Assembly: GCF_016405985.1 (NCBI RefSeq)
Contig: NZ_JAEFCF010000023.1
Location: forward strand, 1-64,000
Source of the DNA: Paracoccus sp. IB05
GTDB taxonomy: Bacteria > Pseudomonadota > Alphaproteobacteria > Rhodobacterales > Rhodobacteraceae
Direction: 5' to 3'
DNA: 64,000 nt
This document shows positions 1 through 7,452 of the stretch, piece by piece. A model generated the notes under the pieces. The model was given only the letters and a program-made list of their open reading frames with translations. It was not told where the DNA came from and searched no databases. The position numbers and the translations under genes were made by a program. How positions within the stretch are numbered: position 1 is the first letter of the stretch; every line of letters starts with the position of its first letter.

Positions 1-101
<101 letters not shown>

Positions 102-111
<10 letters not shown>

Positions 112-815
112 GCCAGCATATAGCCCTCGCCCCGCACCGTCTGCAGATAGCGCGGCACCTTGGGATCATCCTCGATCTTGCGCCTGAGCCGGGTGATCTG
201 CACATCGACCGCCCGCTCCTGCGCCTCTTCCTCGCGGCCCATATCCAGAACCAGCCGCTCGCGCGAGATCGCCTCATTCGCGCTTGCCGCAAACAGCCGC
301 ATCAAAGCGGCCTCGGTTGCGGTCAGTCGCACCAGCTCGGGCCCGCGCCACAGCTCGCCCCGGTCCATATCATAGCGCACCTGGCCCATATGCAGCATTT
401 TTGGCGGCTGATCGGCCTCGCTCACCTGCGGCACCCGGCGCAGGATCGCGGCCACCCGCAGCAGCAACTCCTTCGGCTCGAAGGGCTTGGCGAGGTAATC
501 ATCCGCCCCCGCCTCCAGCCCCTCGATCCGGTTCGCCGTCTCGCCCCGCGCGGTCAGCAAAAGGATCGGCACCGAGGTCTTTTTGCGCAGATCGCGGGTC
601 AGCGCGATGCCATCCTCATCCGGCATCATCACATCAAGGATCAGCATGTCGAATTCCAGCCCGGCCAGCAGCCGCCGCGCCTGGGCTGCATCCTTTGCCA
701 CAGTGACCATATAGCCGCTGCGCACGAGGAATTTCTGCAACAGAACCCGGATCCGCTCGTCATCATCGACCACGAGAAGGTGAATATCCGCCAGATGCTG
801 CGCGGTACCAGTCAT
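102..815 (-). CDS. petR: OmpR-family response regulator, PetR-like
   Basis: This 237-residue protein is a two-domain response regulator. The receiver domain has the acidic pocket around D17-D19, the phospho-acceptor D61 in LILDVMMPD, the switch Thr T88 and the conserved K110. The C-terminal half (about 140-232) is a winged-helix DNA-binding domain of OmpR type, ending RGEGYMLAPD. No partner histidine kinase lies in the window. It sits 24 bp downstream of a MarR-family gene on the same strand. That pair matches the petP-petR pair of Rhodobacter capsulatus, which was reported as needed for cytochrome bc1 expression; the name is inferred from that arrangement and the family. The stop codon lies inside a short duplication at the contig end, so the last residues could be affected by assembly error. 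Confidence 0.8.
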
Positions 816-839
816 GCGTCGCTCTCCCTTTGCAACGCC

Positions 840-1367
840 TCAGGCGCCATCTCTCAGACGGTTGTAATAGTCGCGCAGGCCTGGGTCCATCATTGCCTCA
901 AGCACCTGCCGGAAGCCCTGTACCGCCACCGGCCCCGCCGCGCGGTACGCTGCCCGCATCCGCGCACGTTGCGCATCCGAGAGGCTTTTCTCCATCGCCT
1001 CGCCCTTTTCGGTCAGGAAAAGATGCCGCTCGCGCCCGTCGCGGCGGCCCTTTTCGCTGCGGACATGACCATCATCGATCAGGCTGCGCAGCACCCGGTT
1101 CAGGCTTTGCTTGGTCACGCCAAGGATCCCCAGCAGGTTCGACACCGTTGTCCCCGGGCTGCGATGGATGAAATGCACCGCCCGGTGATGGGCGCGGCCA
1201 TAATCCATCGTCTCGAGGATCCGGTCCGGATCGGCGGTAAAGCCGCGATAGGCGAAGAACATCGCCTCGATCCCTTTGCGCAGCTGCTCATCGGTCAGGA
1301 AGAGCAGGTTCTCGCCGCCGCCACCCGGAGCGGTGCCAGAAAGTTGAGACCCAGAAAATTGAGACAT
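840..1367 (-). CDS. petP: MarR-family transcriptional regulator, PetP-like
   Basis: This is a 175-residue MarR/SlyA-type winged-helix protein. The recognition region SNLLGILGVTKQSLNRVLRSLIDDGHV is followed by a wing with the pattern GRRDGRERHLFLTEKG, as usual in MarR proteins. I chose the ATG at 1367 rather than the upstream in-frame ATG at 1391, because an AGGAGG ribosome site lies 6 bases before it. The gene precedes the OmpR-type regulator by 24 bp, so the two are probably co-transcribed, as for petP-petR in Rhodobacter capsulatus. It is divergent from ilvE, and the 144-bp gap between them must carry both promoters. What signal it senses cannot be read from the sequence. Confidence 0.8.
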   Translation of the reverse strand: MSQFSGSQLSGTAPGGGGENLLFLTDEQLRKGIEAMFFAYRGFTADPDRILETMDYGRAHHRAVHFIHRSPGTTVSNLLGILGVTKQSLNRVLRSLIDDGHVRSEKGRRDGRERHLFLTEKGEAMEKSLSDAQRARMRAAYRAAGPVAVQGFRQVLEAMMDPGLRDYYNRLRDGA

Positions 1368-1511
1368 GGTCAGCCTCCTATTTCGGTCCAACTTACGTCA
1401 GCCTTGTTGACTTTCCAAGTCATGAAGCGTAGCGAGTCGACAGGTTGGCGCAAGATAATGCAATTGCAGCATGGGTGTCGCGCAACTTTCGTAAAAATGG
1501 AGGGCCGGGAT

Positions 1512-2378
1512 ATGGCGGCATATGACGATCGTGATGGCTGGATCTGGATGGACGGAAAGCTCGTCCCCTGGCGTGAGGCGAATGTCCACGTCCTGACCCA
1601 TGCGCTCCATTACGCATCCTCGGTCTTCGAGGGCGAGCGCTGCTATAATGGCAAGATTTTCAAAGGCGTCGAACATTCGATGCGGCTGCGCAAATCGGCG
1701 GAACTCCTCGATATGGAGATCCCCTATTCGGTGCAGGAAATCGAGGCTGCCAAATACGAGATGCTCAAGGCCAACGGCTGGACCGATGCCTATGTGCGCG
1801 CGATTGCCTTCCGGGGCGCGGGCGATGAGATGGGTGTCTCGGCTGTGGGCAACCCGGTGCGTCTGGTGATCGCGGGCTGGGAATGGGGCGCCTATTACGG
1901 CGACGCCAAGATGAAGGGCGCCAAGCTCGACATCTCGAAATGGCGCCGCCCGGATCCGGCGACGATCCCCTCCGCCGCCAAGGCCGCAGGTCTTTACATG
2001 ATCTGCACCATGTCGAAACACGCGGCCCAGGCCAAAGGCTGCTCGGACGCGCTGATGATGGATTACCGCGGCTATGTCGCCGAGGCGACCGGCGCGAATA
2101 TTTTCTTCGTCAAGGATGGCGAAGTGCATACGCCGCTGCCCGATTGCTTCCTGAATGGCATCACCCGCCAGACGGTGATCGGTCTGCTGAAAGAAAAGGG
2201 CCTCACCGTGCATGAGCGCCATATCATGCCGACCGAGCTTGCCGATTTCGAACAATGCTGGCTGACCGGCACCGCCGCCGAGGTCACCCCGGTCGGTGAG
2301 ATTGGCGGCTTTAAATTCGAAGTCGGTGCTATCGCCCGCGACATCGCGGAAACCTATGAGCGCCACGTCCGCGCGTAA
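1512..2378 (+). CDS. ilvE: Branched-chain amino acid aminotransferase
   Basis: This 288-residue class IV PLP-dependent aminotransferase interconverts leucine, isoleucine and valine with their 2-oxo acids, using glutamate/2-oxoglutarate in the cytoplasm. Family marks include the N-terminal VHVLTHALHYASSVFEGERC, the likely PLP lysine K157 in PSAAKAAG, E191 in VAEATGANIF, and the C-terminal LTGTAAEVTPVGEIG segment. The start is the ATG at 1512, preceded by GGAGGG with 7 bases of spacing; a second ATG at 1497 overlaps that ribosome site and is less likely. The gene ends just before a strong hairpin terminator and stands alone, divergent from petP-petR. Confidence 0.95.
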   Translation: MAAYDDRDGWIWMDGKLVPWREANVHVLTHALHYASSVFEGERCYNGKIFKGVEHSMRLRKSAELLDMEIPYSVQEIEAAKYEMLKANGWTDAYVRAIAFRGAGDEMGVSAVGNPVRLVIAGWEWGAYYGDAKMKGAKLDISKWRRPDPATIPSAAKAAGLYMICTMSKHAAQAKGCSDALMMDYRGYVAEATGANIFFVKDGEVHTPLPDCFLNGITRQTVIGLLKEKGLTVHERHIMPTELADFEQCWLTGTAAEVTPVGEIGGFKFEVGAIARDIAETYERHVRA

Positions 2379-2402
2379 TACCCGGCATCATGAAATGAGA
2401 AA

Positions 2403-2434
2403 CGGCGGAGCATTTGCTCCGCCGCTTTTGTTTG
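2403..2434 (+). terminator. Rho-independent terminator of ilvE
   Basis: A perfect 10-bp stem (CGGCGGAGCA / TGCTCCGCCG) with a 2-base loop is followed by CTTTTGTTTG. It begins 24 bp after the ilvE stop codon. Confidence 0.9.
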
Positions 2435-2601
2435 GTCCGTCGCGACAGGCCCTTGCCATGGCGCGCGCGACCGCCTTGTGCTGAAAGGTCAGCGTTTCAC
2501 CGGGGATTTCAGATAGAGAGACACGCAAAGGGGGCAACGGCATATTGCGGCGCGTGAATCTGGTGACCCGAGCTGCGTTCTGCAATCCGAGGCTGTCGTG
2601 T

Positions 2602-3054
2602 TTATGGCGCGCGCAGGACCAGATGCGGCGCTCCGTCCGAGGTGCGGTCAAATGATCGCCCCGAGGCATCGACCACTTTGCGGATCCGGCTGCGGAAATT
2701 CGAGAAACTGTCGAATGTCACCACATCGACCGCCTGATCCAGCTGCAACTCGACCTCATAACGGCCCTCGGACAGCGCCGTGACCCCGATCACCTCGGCG
2801 AGGAAATCCTGACCCAGATAGCGTCCGGCCGTGATGTCTCCCAGTCGCACCGGCGGCTGCGGCCGGTTGCCGGCCCTTGCATGAAGCGTGTTCCAGTCGT
2901 GAAAGCCATGGGCCTTTGCCACCAGTTCCAGCGCGGCGGAATGGCTGATCTCCTGACCCTGGCGCGCCAGTTCGCTGCGCAGGGCTTTCGCCTGCGTCTT
3001 TGCCTCTTCGAGGCCCGGTAGTGCAGAAATTCTGTGTTCCATCTGCCTTGGCAT
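2602..3054 (-). CDS. Glyoxalase-related small protein of unknown function
   Basis: This 150-residue cytoplasmic protein has two parts. Residues about 5-60 form a helical segment ending LELVAKAHGFHDWNTLHA, a pattern I recognise from the 'glyoxalase superfamily' or glyoxalase-related proteins common in Rhodobacteraceae. Residues about 70-150 look beta-rich (GDITAGRYLGQDFLAEVIGV, then YEVELQLDQAVDVV). No metal-binding glyoxalase residues are evident, so enzyme activity should not be assumed. The start is uncertain: the ATG at 3054 gives 150 residues, while the next ATG (MEHRIS, 3039) lacks a clear ribosome site. It is a single gene pointing toward ilvE, about 220 bp away. Confidence 0.6.
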   Translation of the reverse strand: MPRQMEHRISALPGLEEAKTQAKALRSELARQGQEISHSAALELVAKAHGFHDWNTLHARAGNRPQPPVRLGDITAGRYLGQDFLAEVIGVTALSEGRYEVELQLDQAVDVVTFDSFSNFRSRIRKVVDASGRSFDRTSDGAPHLVLRAP

Positions 3055-3156
3055 CCTTATTCAGAGCGCCGGGAGATCTGGGATGGAGCCTGCATTGCCA
3101 TCGAACCCGGCCTGAAACAGAAGCGGCGGATCGGTCTTTCCGGTTTCACCATGGCG

Positions 3157-3194
3157 AAAAGCCTGCAGGCGGCAGGGACCGGAACCCTGCCGCC
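3157..3194 (-). terminator. Hairpin terminator downstream of ohr
   Basis: The stem GGCGGCAGGG/CCCTGCCGCC (3168-3177 with 3185-3194, 7-base loop) is followed on the minus strand by TGCAGGC and TTTT. It lies about 50 bp past the ohr stop. The T-run is short and 7 bases from the stem, so efficiency is uncertain. Confidence 0.55.
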
Positions 3195-3244
3195 CAGATA
3201 GGCGCAGATACCGTCATGGTCAAGCCCGATCCGGCCCGACCGGC

Positions 3245-3673
3245 TCAGGCCAGAACGGTTTCAACCTCGATATTGCCCCGGGTCGCATTGGAATAGGGGC
3301 AGATGAAATGCCCGCGCTCGACGATCTTTTCGGCCACGTCGCGCTCCACCCCCGGCAGGCTGACCGTCAGCGTCACCTTCAGGCCAAATCCCCCATCCGA
3401 ACGCGGGCCAATCCCGACCTCTGCCTTCACGGTTGCCGCATCCGGCACCGTTCCCAGCTTTTCAGACCCGGCTGCAAAGCGCATCGCACCCAGATAGCAG
3501 GCGGCATAGCCGGTGGCGAACAGCTCTTCGGGATTATGCCCGAGGCCCGATCCGCCCAGCTCTTTCGGGCTGGCCATGGTGACGGTGAGCTGGCCGTTTT
3601 CGAGCCCGGCCACCCCGTTGCGGCCACCGCCCGTGGCTTTGGCCGAAGTCTTGTATTTCACGTCGACAGACAT
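3245..3673 (-). CDS. ohr: Organic hydroperoxide resistance protein (OsmC/Ohr family)
   Basis: This 142-residue OsmC-fold thiol peroxidase reduces organic and lipid hydroperoxides, using lipoylated proteins as electron donors in characterised homologues. The two redox cysteines are visible in GYAACYLGAMRFA and in GHFICPYSNATRGN, which is the standard Ohr layout. I start it at the ATG at 3673, preceded by AAGGAG with 5 bases of spacing; an in-frame upstream ATG at 3736 would add a proline/arginine-rich stretch unlike the family. No OhrR-type MarR regulator is adjacent. A small basic ORF lies 74 bp upstream on the same strand and may share its transcript. Confidence 0.92.
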   Translation of the reverse strand: MSVDVKYKTSAKATGGGRNGVAGLENGQLTVTMASPKELGGSGLGHNPEELFATGYAACYLGAMRFAAGSEKLGTVPDAATVKAEVGIGPRSDGGFGLKVTLTVSLPGVERDVAEKIVERGHFICPYSNATRGNIEVETVLA

Positions 3674-3747
3674 GGTCACTCCTTTGAAATGGCCCGGTCC
3701 ATATCGCCGGGCCGGGGCATCCGGGCGCCTGGTCATCCGGATGGGGC

Positions 3748-3927
3748 TCAGACCGTGCGGCCGCGTGCGATCCGCAGGAATTGCTGCATCCGGGCGGGTC
3801 CGGCGCCTTCGCGCGGCTTGTGGAATGTGTCGCGTCCGGTCTCGCCCTTGCTGCGGGCGATGTTCAGAAAGGCCTTGACCCTCGCGCCGGTGGTGGCTGT
3901 GCGTTTGTCGGCGAGATGCCTGCTCAT
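3748..3927 (-). CDS. Small basic protein, 59 residues, with internal FLxIAR repeat
   Basis: This is a complete 60-codon frame starting at the ATG at 3927, with a strong GAGGAGG ribosome site 5 bases upstream, and ending TGA. The product is rich in Arg and Lys (about a quarter of residues) and has no signal peptide or membrane segment. Two related segments are visible: ARVKAFLNIARSKG (residues 16-29) and ARMQQFLRIARGRT (residues 45-58), sharing FLxIAR. I do not recognise a named family. It is upstream of ohr on the same strand and may be co-transcribed. The ribosome site and codon usage support a real gene, but function is unknown; nucleic-acid binding is only a guess from the charge. Confidence 0.6.
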   Translation of the reverse strand: MSRHLADKRTATTGARVKAFLNIARSKGETGRDTFHKPREGAGPARMQQFLRIARGRTV

Positions 3928-4047
3928 AACGTCCTCCTCACATGTGCTGCGTCACTGCGGGCAGTCTGGCACAAGCCGTCTTATATCCCAAGCCTGCAAT
4001 CAGGAGTTTTCCGGCAGCCTCACCCGGCCCGGCCAGATCCGGCCTGT

Positions 4048-5100
4048 TCAGCGACCGGCCCCGGCATCGGTCAGCCGGTTCAGAGCCCATCTCGCCGCAT
4101 CGGCAACGACCGGATCGGGATCCGCACAAAGCGCCCCTGCGGTGCTGGCCAGGCCGGGATCTGCCGAATTTCCGATGGCGTAAAGCACATTGCGGATGAA
4201 CCGGTCGCGTCCGATCCGCTTGATCGGGCTGCCGGCAAAGCGCGCGCGAAATCCGGCATCATCCAGCGTCGCAAGCGCGGCGAGCTCCGGCGCCCCGACC
4301 TTTGGCTGATAGCCGATCTCTTTCGCCTGCTGCGCGAATTTATTCCAGGGACAGGCGGCAAGACAATCATCGCAACCATAGATCCGGTTGCCCATCCTGG
4401 CGCGCAAACCCTCCTCCACCGGCCCCTTATGCTCGATGGTCAGATAGGAAATGCAGCGCCGCGCATCCAGCTGATAGGGCGCGGGAAAGGCATCGGTCGG
4501 GCAGGCGGTCAGACAGGCCCGGCAGGAGCCGCAATGCGAAACCTCTGCGGCATCTTTCGGCAGATCAAGCGTGGTGAAGATCGAGCCGAGAAAGAACCAG
4601 TTCCCCAGATCGCGGCTGAGCAGGTTCGTATGTTTCCCTTGCCAGCCGAGGCCCGCCGCCTCGGCCAGCGGCTTCTCCATCACCGGCGCGGTATCGACGA
4701 AAACCTTGATCTCCTCGCCTGCCGTCTGGTCCAGCAGCCAGCGCCCCAGCCGTTTCAGCCGCCGCTTCACCAGATCATGATAATCCTTGCCCTGGGCATA
4801 GACCGAGACCGCCGCCCTGTTGCGCTGCTCCAGGACCTGGCGGGGATCCTCTTCCGGCGTATAGACCTCTGCCAGCATGATCACCGATCGCGCTTCCGGC
4901 CAGAGCGCCCCCGGCGCCCCCCGCCAGTGCTCGCGCTCCGCCATCCAGCCCATCGACCCATGCCGCCCGGCTTCCAGAAATTCCCTCAGCCGCGCCGCCG
5001 TTCCCGGCACCGCATCCGGCGCGCAGATTCCCATTTTCGAGAATCCCTCTTCCATCGCGCGCTTTTCCAGGCGCTCCCTGAGAAGACCGGGATCACTCAT
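4048..5100 (-). CDS. queG: Epoxyqueuosine reductase
   Basis: This 350-residue enzyme performs the last step of queuosine tRNA modification, reducing epoxyqueuosine to queuosine at the wobble base with cobalamin and iron-sulfur clusters. It shows the N-terminal DUF1730 domain, the catalytic Asp D136 in [12 protein letters not shown], and two 4Fe-4S motifs: C190/C193/C196/C200 in [16 protein letters not shown] and C243/C246/C250 in [14 protein letters not shown], with C216 between them. The C-terminus carries HEAT-like repeats. The ATG at 5100 follows AAGAGGA; longer frames upstream run into a GC palindrome. It is downstream of a GST gene on the same strand, separated by 55 bp containing that palindrome. 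Confidence 0.95.
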   Translation of the reverse strand: MSDPGLLRERLEKRAMEEGFSKMGICAPDAVPGTAARLREFLEAGRHGSMGWMAEREHWRGAPGALWPEARSVIMLAEVYTPEEDPRQVLEQRNRAAVSVYAQGKDYHDLVKRRLKRLGRWLLDQTAGEEIKVFVDTAPVMEKPLAEAAGLGWQGKHTNLLSRDLGNWFFLGSIFTTLDLPKDAAEVSHCGSCRACLTACPTDAFPAPYQLDARRCISYLTIEHKGPVEEGLRARMGNRIYGCDDCLAACPWNKFAQQAKEIGYQPKVGAPELAALATLDDAGFRARFAGSPIKRIGRDRFIRNVLYAIGNSADPGLASTAGALCADPDPVVADAARWALNRLTDAGAGR

Positions 5101-5110
5101 TCCTCTTGAT

Positions 5111-5145
5111 CCAAATACTCCGGGGGTGTGGGGGCAGGCCCCCAC
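5111..5145. repeat. Dispersed GC-palindromic element, copy 1
   Basis: AAATACTCCGGGGG is followed by the perfect inverted repeat GTGGGGGC-AG-GCCCCCAC (5128-5135 with 5138-5145). The same AAATACTC(C/T)GGGGG plus GC-palindrome design recurs near 59.27 kb, and the palindromic half recurs near 25.11 kb, always between genes. Confidence 0.7.
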
Positions 5146-5155
5146 GCGGCCGGCA

Positions 5156-5821
5156 TCAGAAATCCAGATCGGTATATTGCCGGGGCGGCGGGAAGCCCGG
5201 CACCTGATCCGCAAGCAGCGTCCGGAACGATGGCCGCGACTTGATCTTGGCGTACCAGTCCTTCACCACCTCATGCCGGTGCCAGTCGACATCCGAGATA
5301 TAGTCAAGGCTCGAGAGATGCGCCGCCGCCGTCAGATCCGCCAGCGTCATCACATCTCCGGCCAGCCAGGACCGCCGGTCCAGCAGCCAGGCCATATAAT
5401 CAAGGTGATACTTGATCTTGCTCGACCCGGATTTCACATTCTTCGAATCCGGATAGCCCTCTTTCGTCAGCTTCTTGTTCACCCGCTCATAGAGCAGCTT
5501 CGACGTCACTTCCTGATGGAACTTGTCGTCAAACCAGGTGCAGAGCCGGCGCATCTCATAGCGCAGTTCGGGATCCCTCGGCACCAGCGGCGGCACCAGA
5601 ACCGTCTCGTCGATATATTCGCAAATCGCCTGGCTTTCGCTCAGAAGCCGCCCGTTCAGCCGCAGAATCGGCACTTTCCCCGCCGGATTGCGCCGCAGGA
5701 AATCCTGGCCCTGTTCCCAGTAGCGTTCCTCGACCAGCTCGACCTCGATTTTCTTCTCGGCCAAAGTCAGCCGCACCTTGCGACAAAAGGGGGAAAGGGG
5801 GACGTGATAAAGACGGTTCAT
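5156..5821 (-). CDS. Glutathione S-transferase family protein
   Basis: This 221-residue protein has the GST layout. A thioredoxin-like N-terminal domain begins [23 protein letters not shown], and the glutathione-binding stretch reads [26 protein letters not shown] with the cis-proline and Ser pair. A helical C-terminal domain from about residue 90 includes [24 protein letters not shown]. The substrate is not predictable. No strong ribosome site precedes the ATG at 5821. It lies upstream of queG on the same strand with a palindromic repeat between. Confidence 0.88.
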   Translation of the reverse strand: MNRLYHVPLSPFCRKVRLTLAEKKIEVELVEERYWEQGQDFLRRNPAGKVPILRLNGRLLSESQAICEYIDETVLVPPLVPRDPELRYEMRRLCTWFDDKFHQEVTSKLLYERVNKKLTKEGYPDSKNVKSGSSKIKYHLDYMAWLLDRRSWLAGDVMTLADLTAAAHLSSLDYISDVDWHRHEVVKDWYAKIKSRPSFRTLLADQVPGFPPPRQYTDLDF

Positions 5822-5907
5822 CTGGTTACTGCCCGCAAACTCCCCCTGTCCTAGACCCTGCGGGCCTGGCGATCAATCCCGGCACCGGTCAGAGCGGCAA
5901 AAGCGCG

Positions 5908-6684
5908 CTACTGAAAACAGCCGGCGCGGCCATCGGCGCGGATCGTATCGGCGCCTGACATGATCGAGGCGGTCCGTTTGCGCACAAAAGCCGAGGGTTT
6001 CGAGGCCGAGCGGCCTTTCGGATCCGGCAGCACCGCCGCCAGCCGCGCCGCCTGCAGGGCGGACAGGTTTTTCGCATCGACCCCGAAATAATGCCGCGCC
6101 GCCGCCTGAACCCCGAACACGCCCTCGTCGAATTCGGCCACGTTCAGATAGACTTCGAGGATGCGCTCTTTCGACCAGAAAAGCTCGATCACCGGGGTGA
6201 GCGCGGCTTCGGCGGCTTTGCGGGCGTAAGAGCGGTCATGCCAGAGGAAGACATTCTTCGCCACCTGCTGCGTGATGGTGGACGCCCCCCGGTTCGATCC
6301 CGAATTGATCGCGTCCCGGATCGCGGTCATGTCAAAGCCCCAGTGCTTGCAGAAATTCGCATCTTCTGCCGCCACAGCTGCGCGGCCCATCACCGGCGCG
6401 ATCTCGTCCCAGGACACCCATTGCCTGTCAATCGCGCCGAGCCGCCATTTTTCCTGCATCTGATAGATATTGATCGGCGGCGGCAGGAAGCTGAACAAAA
6501 GGATCAGCACAAGGAAGAAGCCCACGACCCCAAGAACCGCCCGCAACGCCCAACGCCGGAGCTGCGCAAACGCCCCGCGCCGCCGCGTGCTTTTAGCGCC
6601 CGTCGCGCCTGCCGCGGGTTTTTTCCGTGGTTTTCGGACCACCGGCTTCTTTTCCTCGGGCTGCTCAACGATCTCGTCCGACAT
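5908..6684 (-). CDS. mtgA: Monofunctional biosynthetic peptidoglycan transglycosylase
   Basis: This 258-residue GT51 enzyme polymerises lipid II glycan strands at the periplasmic face of the inner membrane. A basic, proline-rich cytoplasmic tail (residues 1-45) precedes one membrane anchor (about 46-68). The catalytic glutamate E107 sits in AAEDANFCKHWGFD, and the second conserved motif GASTITQQVAKNVFLW is at about 133-147. No transpeptidase domain follows, so it is the monofunctional form. It stands alone on the minus strand, 87 bp upstream of the GST gene. Confidence 0.94.
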   Translation of the reverse strand: MSDEIVEQPEEKKPVVRKPRKKPAAGATGAKSTRRRGAFAQLRRWALRAVLGVVGFFLVLILLFSFLPPPINIYQMQEKWRLGAIDRQWVSWDEIAPVMGRAAVAAEDANFCKHWGFDMTAIRDAINSGSNRGASTITQQVAKNVFLWHDRSYARKAAEAALTPVIELFWSKERILEVYLNVAEFDEGVFGVQAAARHYFGVDAKNLSALQAARLAAVLPDPKGRSASKPSAFVRKRTASIMSGADTIRADGRAGCFQ

Positions 6685-6891
6685 GATCCTGCAATGACCT
6701 GGTCAGAGGCCATGCGTCAAGTCGCGCGGCACACCGCGCCTGTGGTGCAGATCGGGGCGTTGCCGTCGGAGCCCGGCGGATCGCCGCCTGGGGCTTCAGG
6801 CCCCGGAGGCGCCTTCCCGACGGAAACCCCGGGGCGCGGCGTGGAACAGTCATGATCCAGGACGAACAGACCGTGAAAAGGAGTATCTCCC

Positions 6892-7374
6892 ATGGCAGGA
6901 CTTAAGCTTCTTCCGACCGCGCTGTGCGGCGCCCTTGCCCTGATGCCGCTGAGCGCATTTGCCCAGGAGGCCGCAGCGCCGGCCCCGGTGCAAAATGCGG
7001 AACAGGGGGCAGGCCCCGGCTCCGGTCACGGCGCGCGCTTTGCGCGGGCTCCGATGATCCGGCTCGATTTCGGGGCCGGGCGGACCATCAGCGTACAATG
7101 TGGCGAGACCGCAATTGCCGCCTGTGTCGAGGCGATCACGCCGCTGGCCGAAAAGCTGGCCGCGACCCCGGCAGCGGGCCCCGGCAAAGACCGCGATCAC
7201 GCGAAGGGCCAGGGCAGGGATCACCACAAAGGCCATGGCAAAGATCACGGCAAAGATCGCGGCAAAGGCGAGGCCGGGTTTAAACGTGACAAAGCGGGCC
7301 AGGGGCAGGACAGGCCCGCTGCTGCTCCGGATGCTCCGGCAGAGGTGCCGCCGCCTGACGCACCGGCTCCGTAA
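6892..7374 (+). CDS. Exported His/Lys/Gly/Asp-rich protein
   Basis: This 160-residue protein has a clear Sec signal peptide (MAGLKLLPTALCGALALMPL, ending SAFAQ). A small region around 55-93 (IRLDFGAGRTISVQCGETAIAACVEAI, two cysteines) could form a compact disulfide-bonded domain. Then comes a low-complexity stretch (about 97-135) made of short KDHGKD/GKGHG-like units, and a Pro/Ala-rich tail. AAGGAG stands 8 bases before the ATG. Metal binding or cell-wall association are possible readings of the His/Asp-rich stretch, but I recognise no family. A hairpin terminator follows directly. Confidence 0.7.
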   Translation: MAGLKLLPTALCGALALMPLSAFAQEAAAPAPVQNAEQGAGPGSGHGARFARAPMIRLDFGAGRTISVQCGETAIAACVEAITPLAEKLAATPAAGPGKDRDHAKGQGRDHHKGHGKDHGKDRGKGEAGFKRDKAGQGQDRPAAAPDAPAEVPPPDAPAP

Positions 7375-7380
7375 TCCTGC

Positions 7381-7409
7381 TCCGGGCGCGTGACTGCCCC
7401 CGGATTTTT
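7381..7409 (+). terminator. Rho-independent terminator
   Basis: The stem TCCGGG/CCCGGA (7381-7386 with 7399-7404) is followed by TTTTT. It lies between the exported His-rich gene and the convergent ClpP-like gene. Confidence 0.7.
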
Positions 7410-7452
7410 CCCCCGAGCCTGCGATGGTCGTGAAATGCGCGACGCCTGGCTG

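Noticed and set aside
390-1511. Long plus-strand open frame that continues into ilvE and would give a 662-residue fusion
   Set aside because: It runs antisense through petR and petP, has no ribosome site, and IlvE homology begins only at the ATG at 1512 with GGAGGG before it.
1398-2366. 322-residue minus-strand open frame opposite ilvE
   Set aside because: It is a mirror of the ilvE codons in high-GC DNA, shows no domain, and lacks a ribosome site.
6790-6815. GGGGC-rich hairpin upstream of the exported His-rich gene as a terminator
   Set aside because: No T-run on either strand and no gene end close enough to need it.
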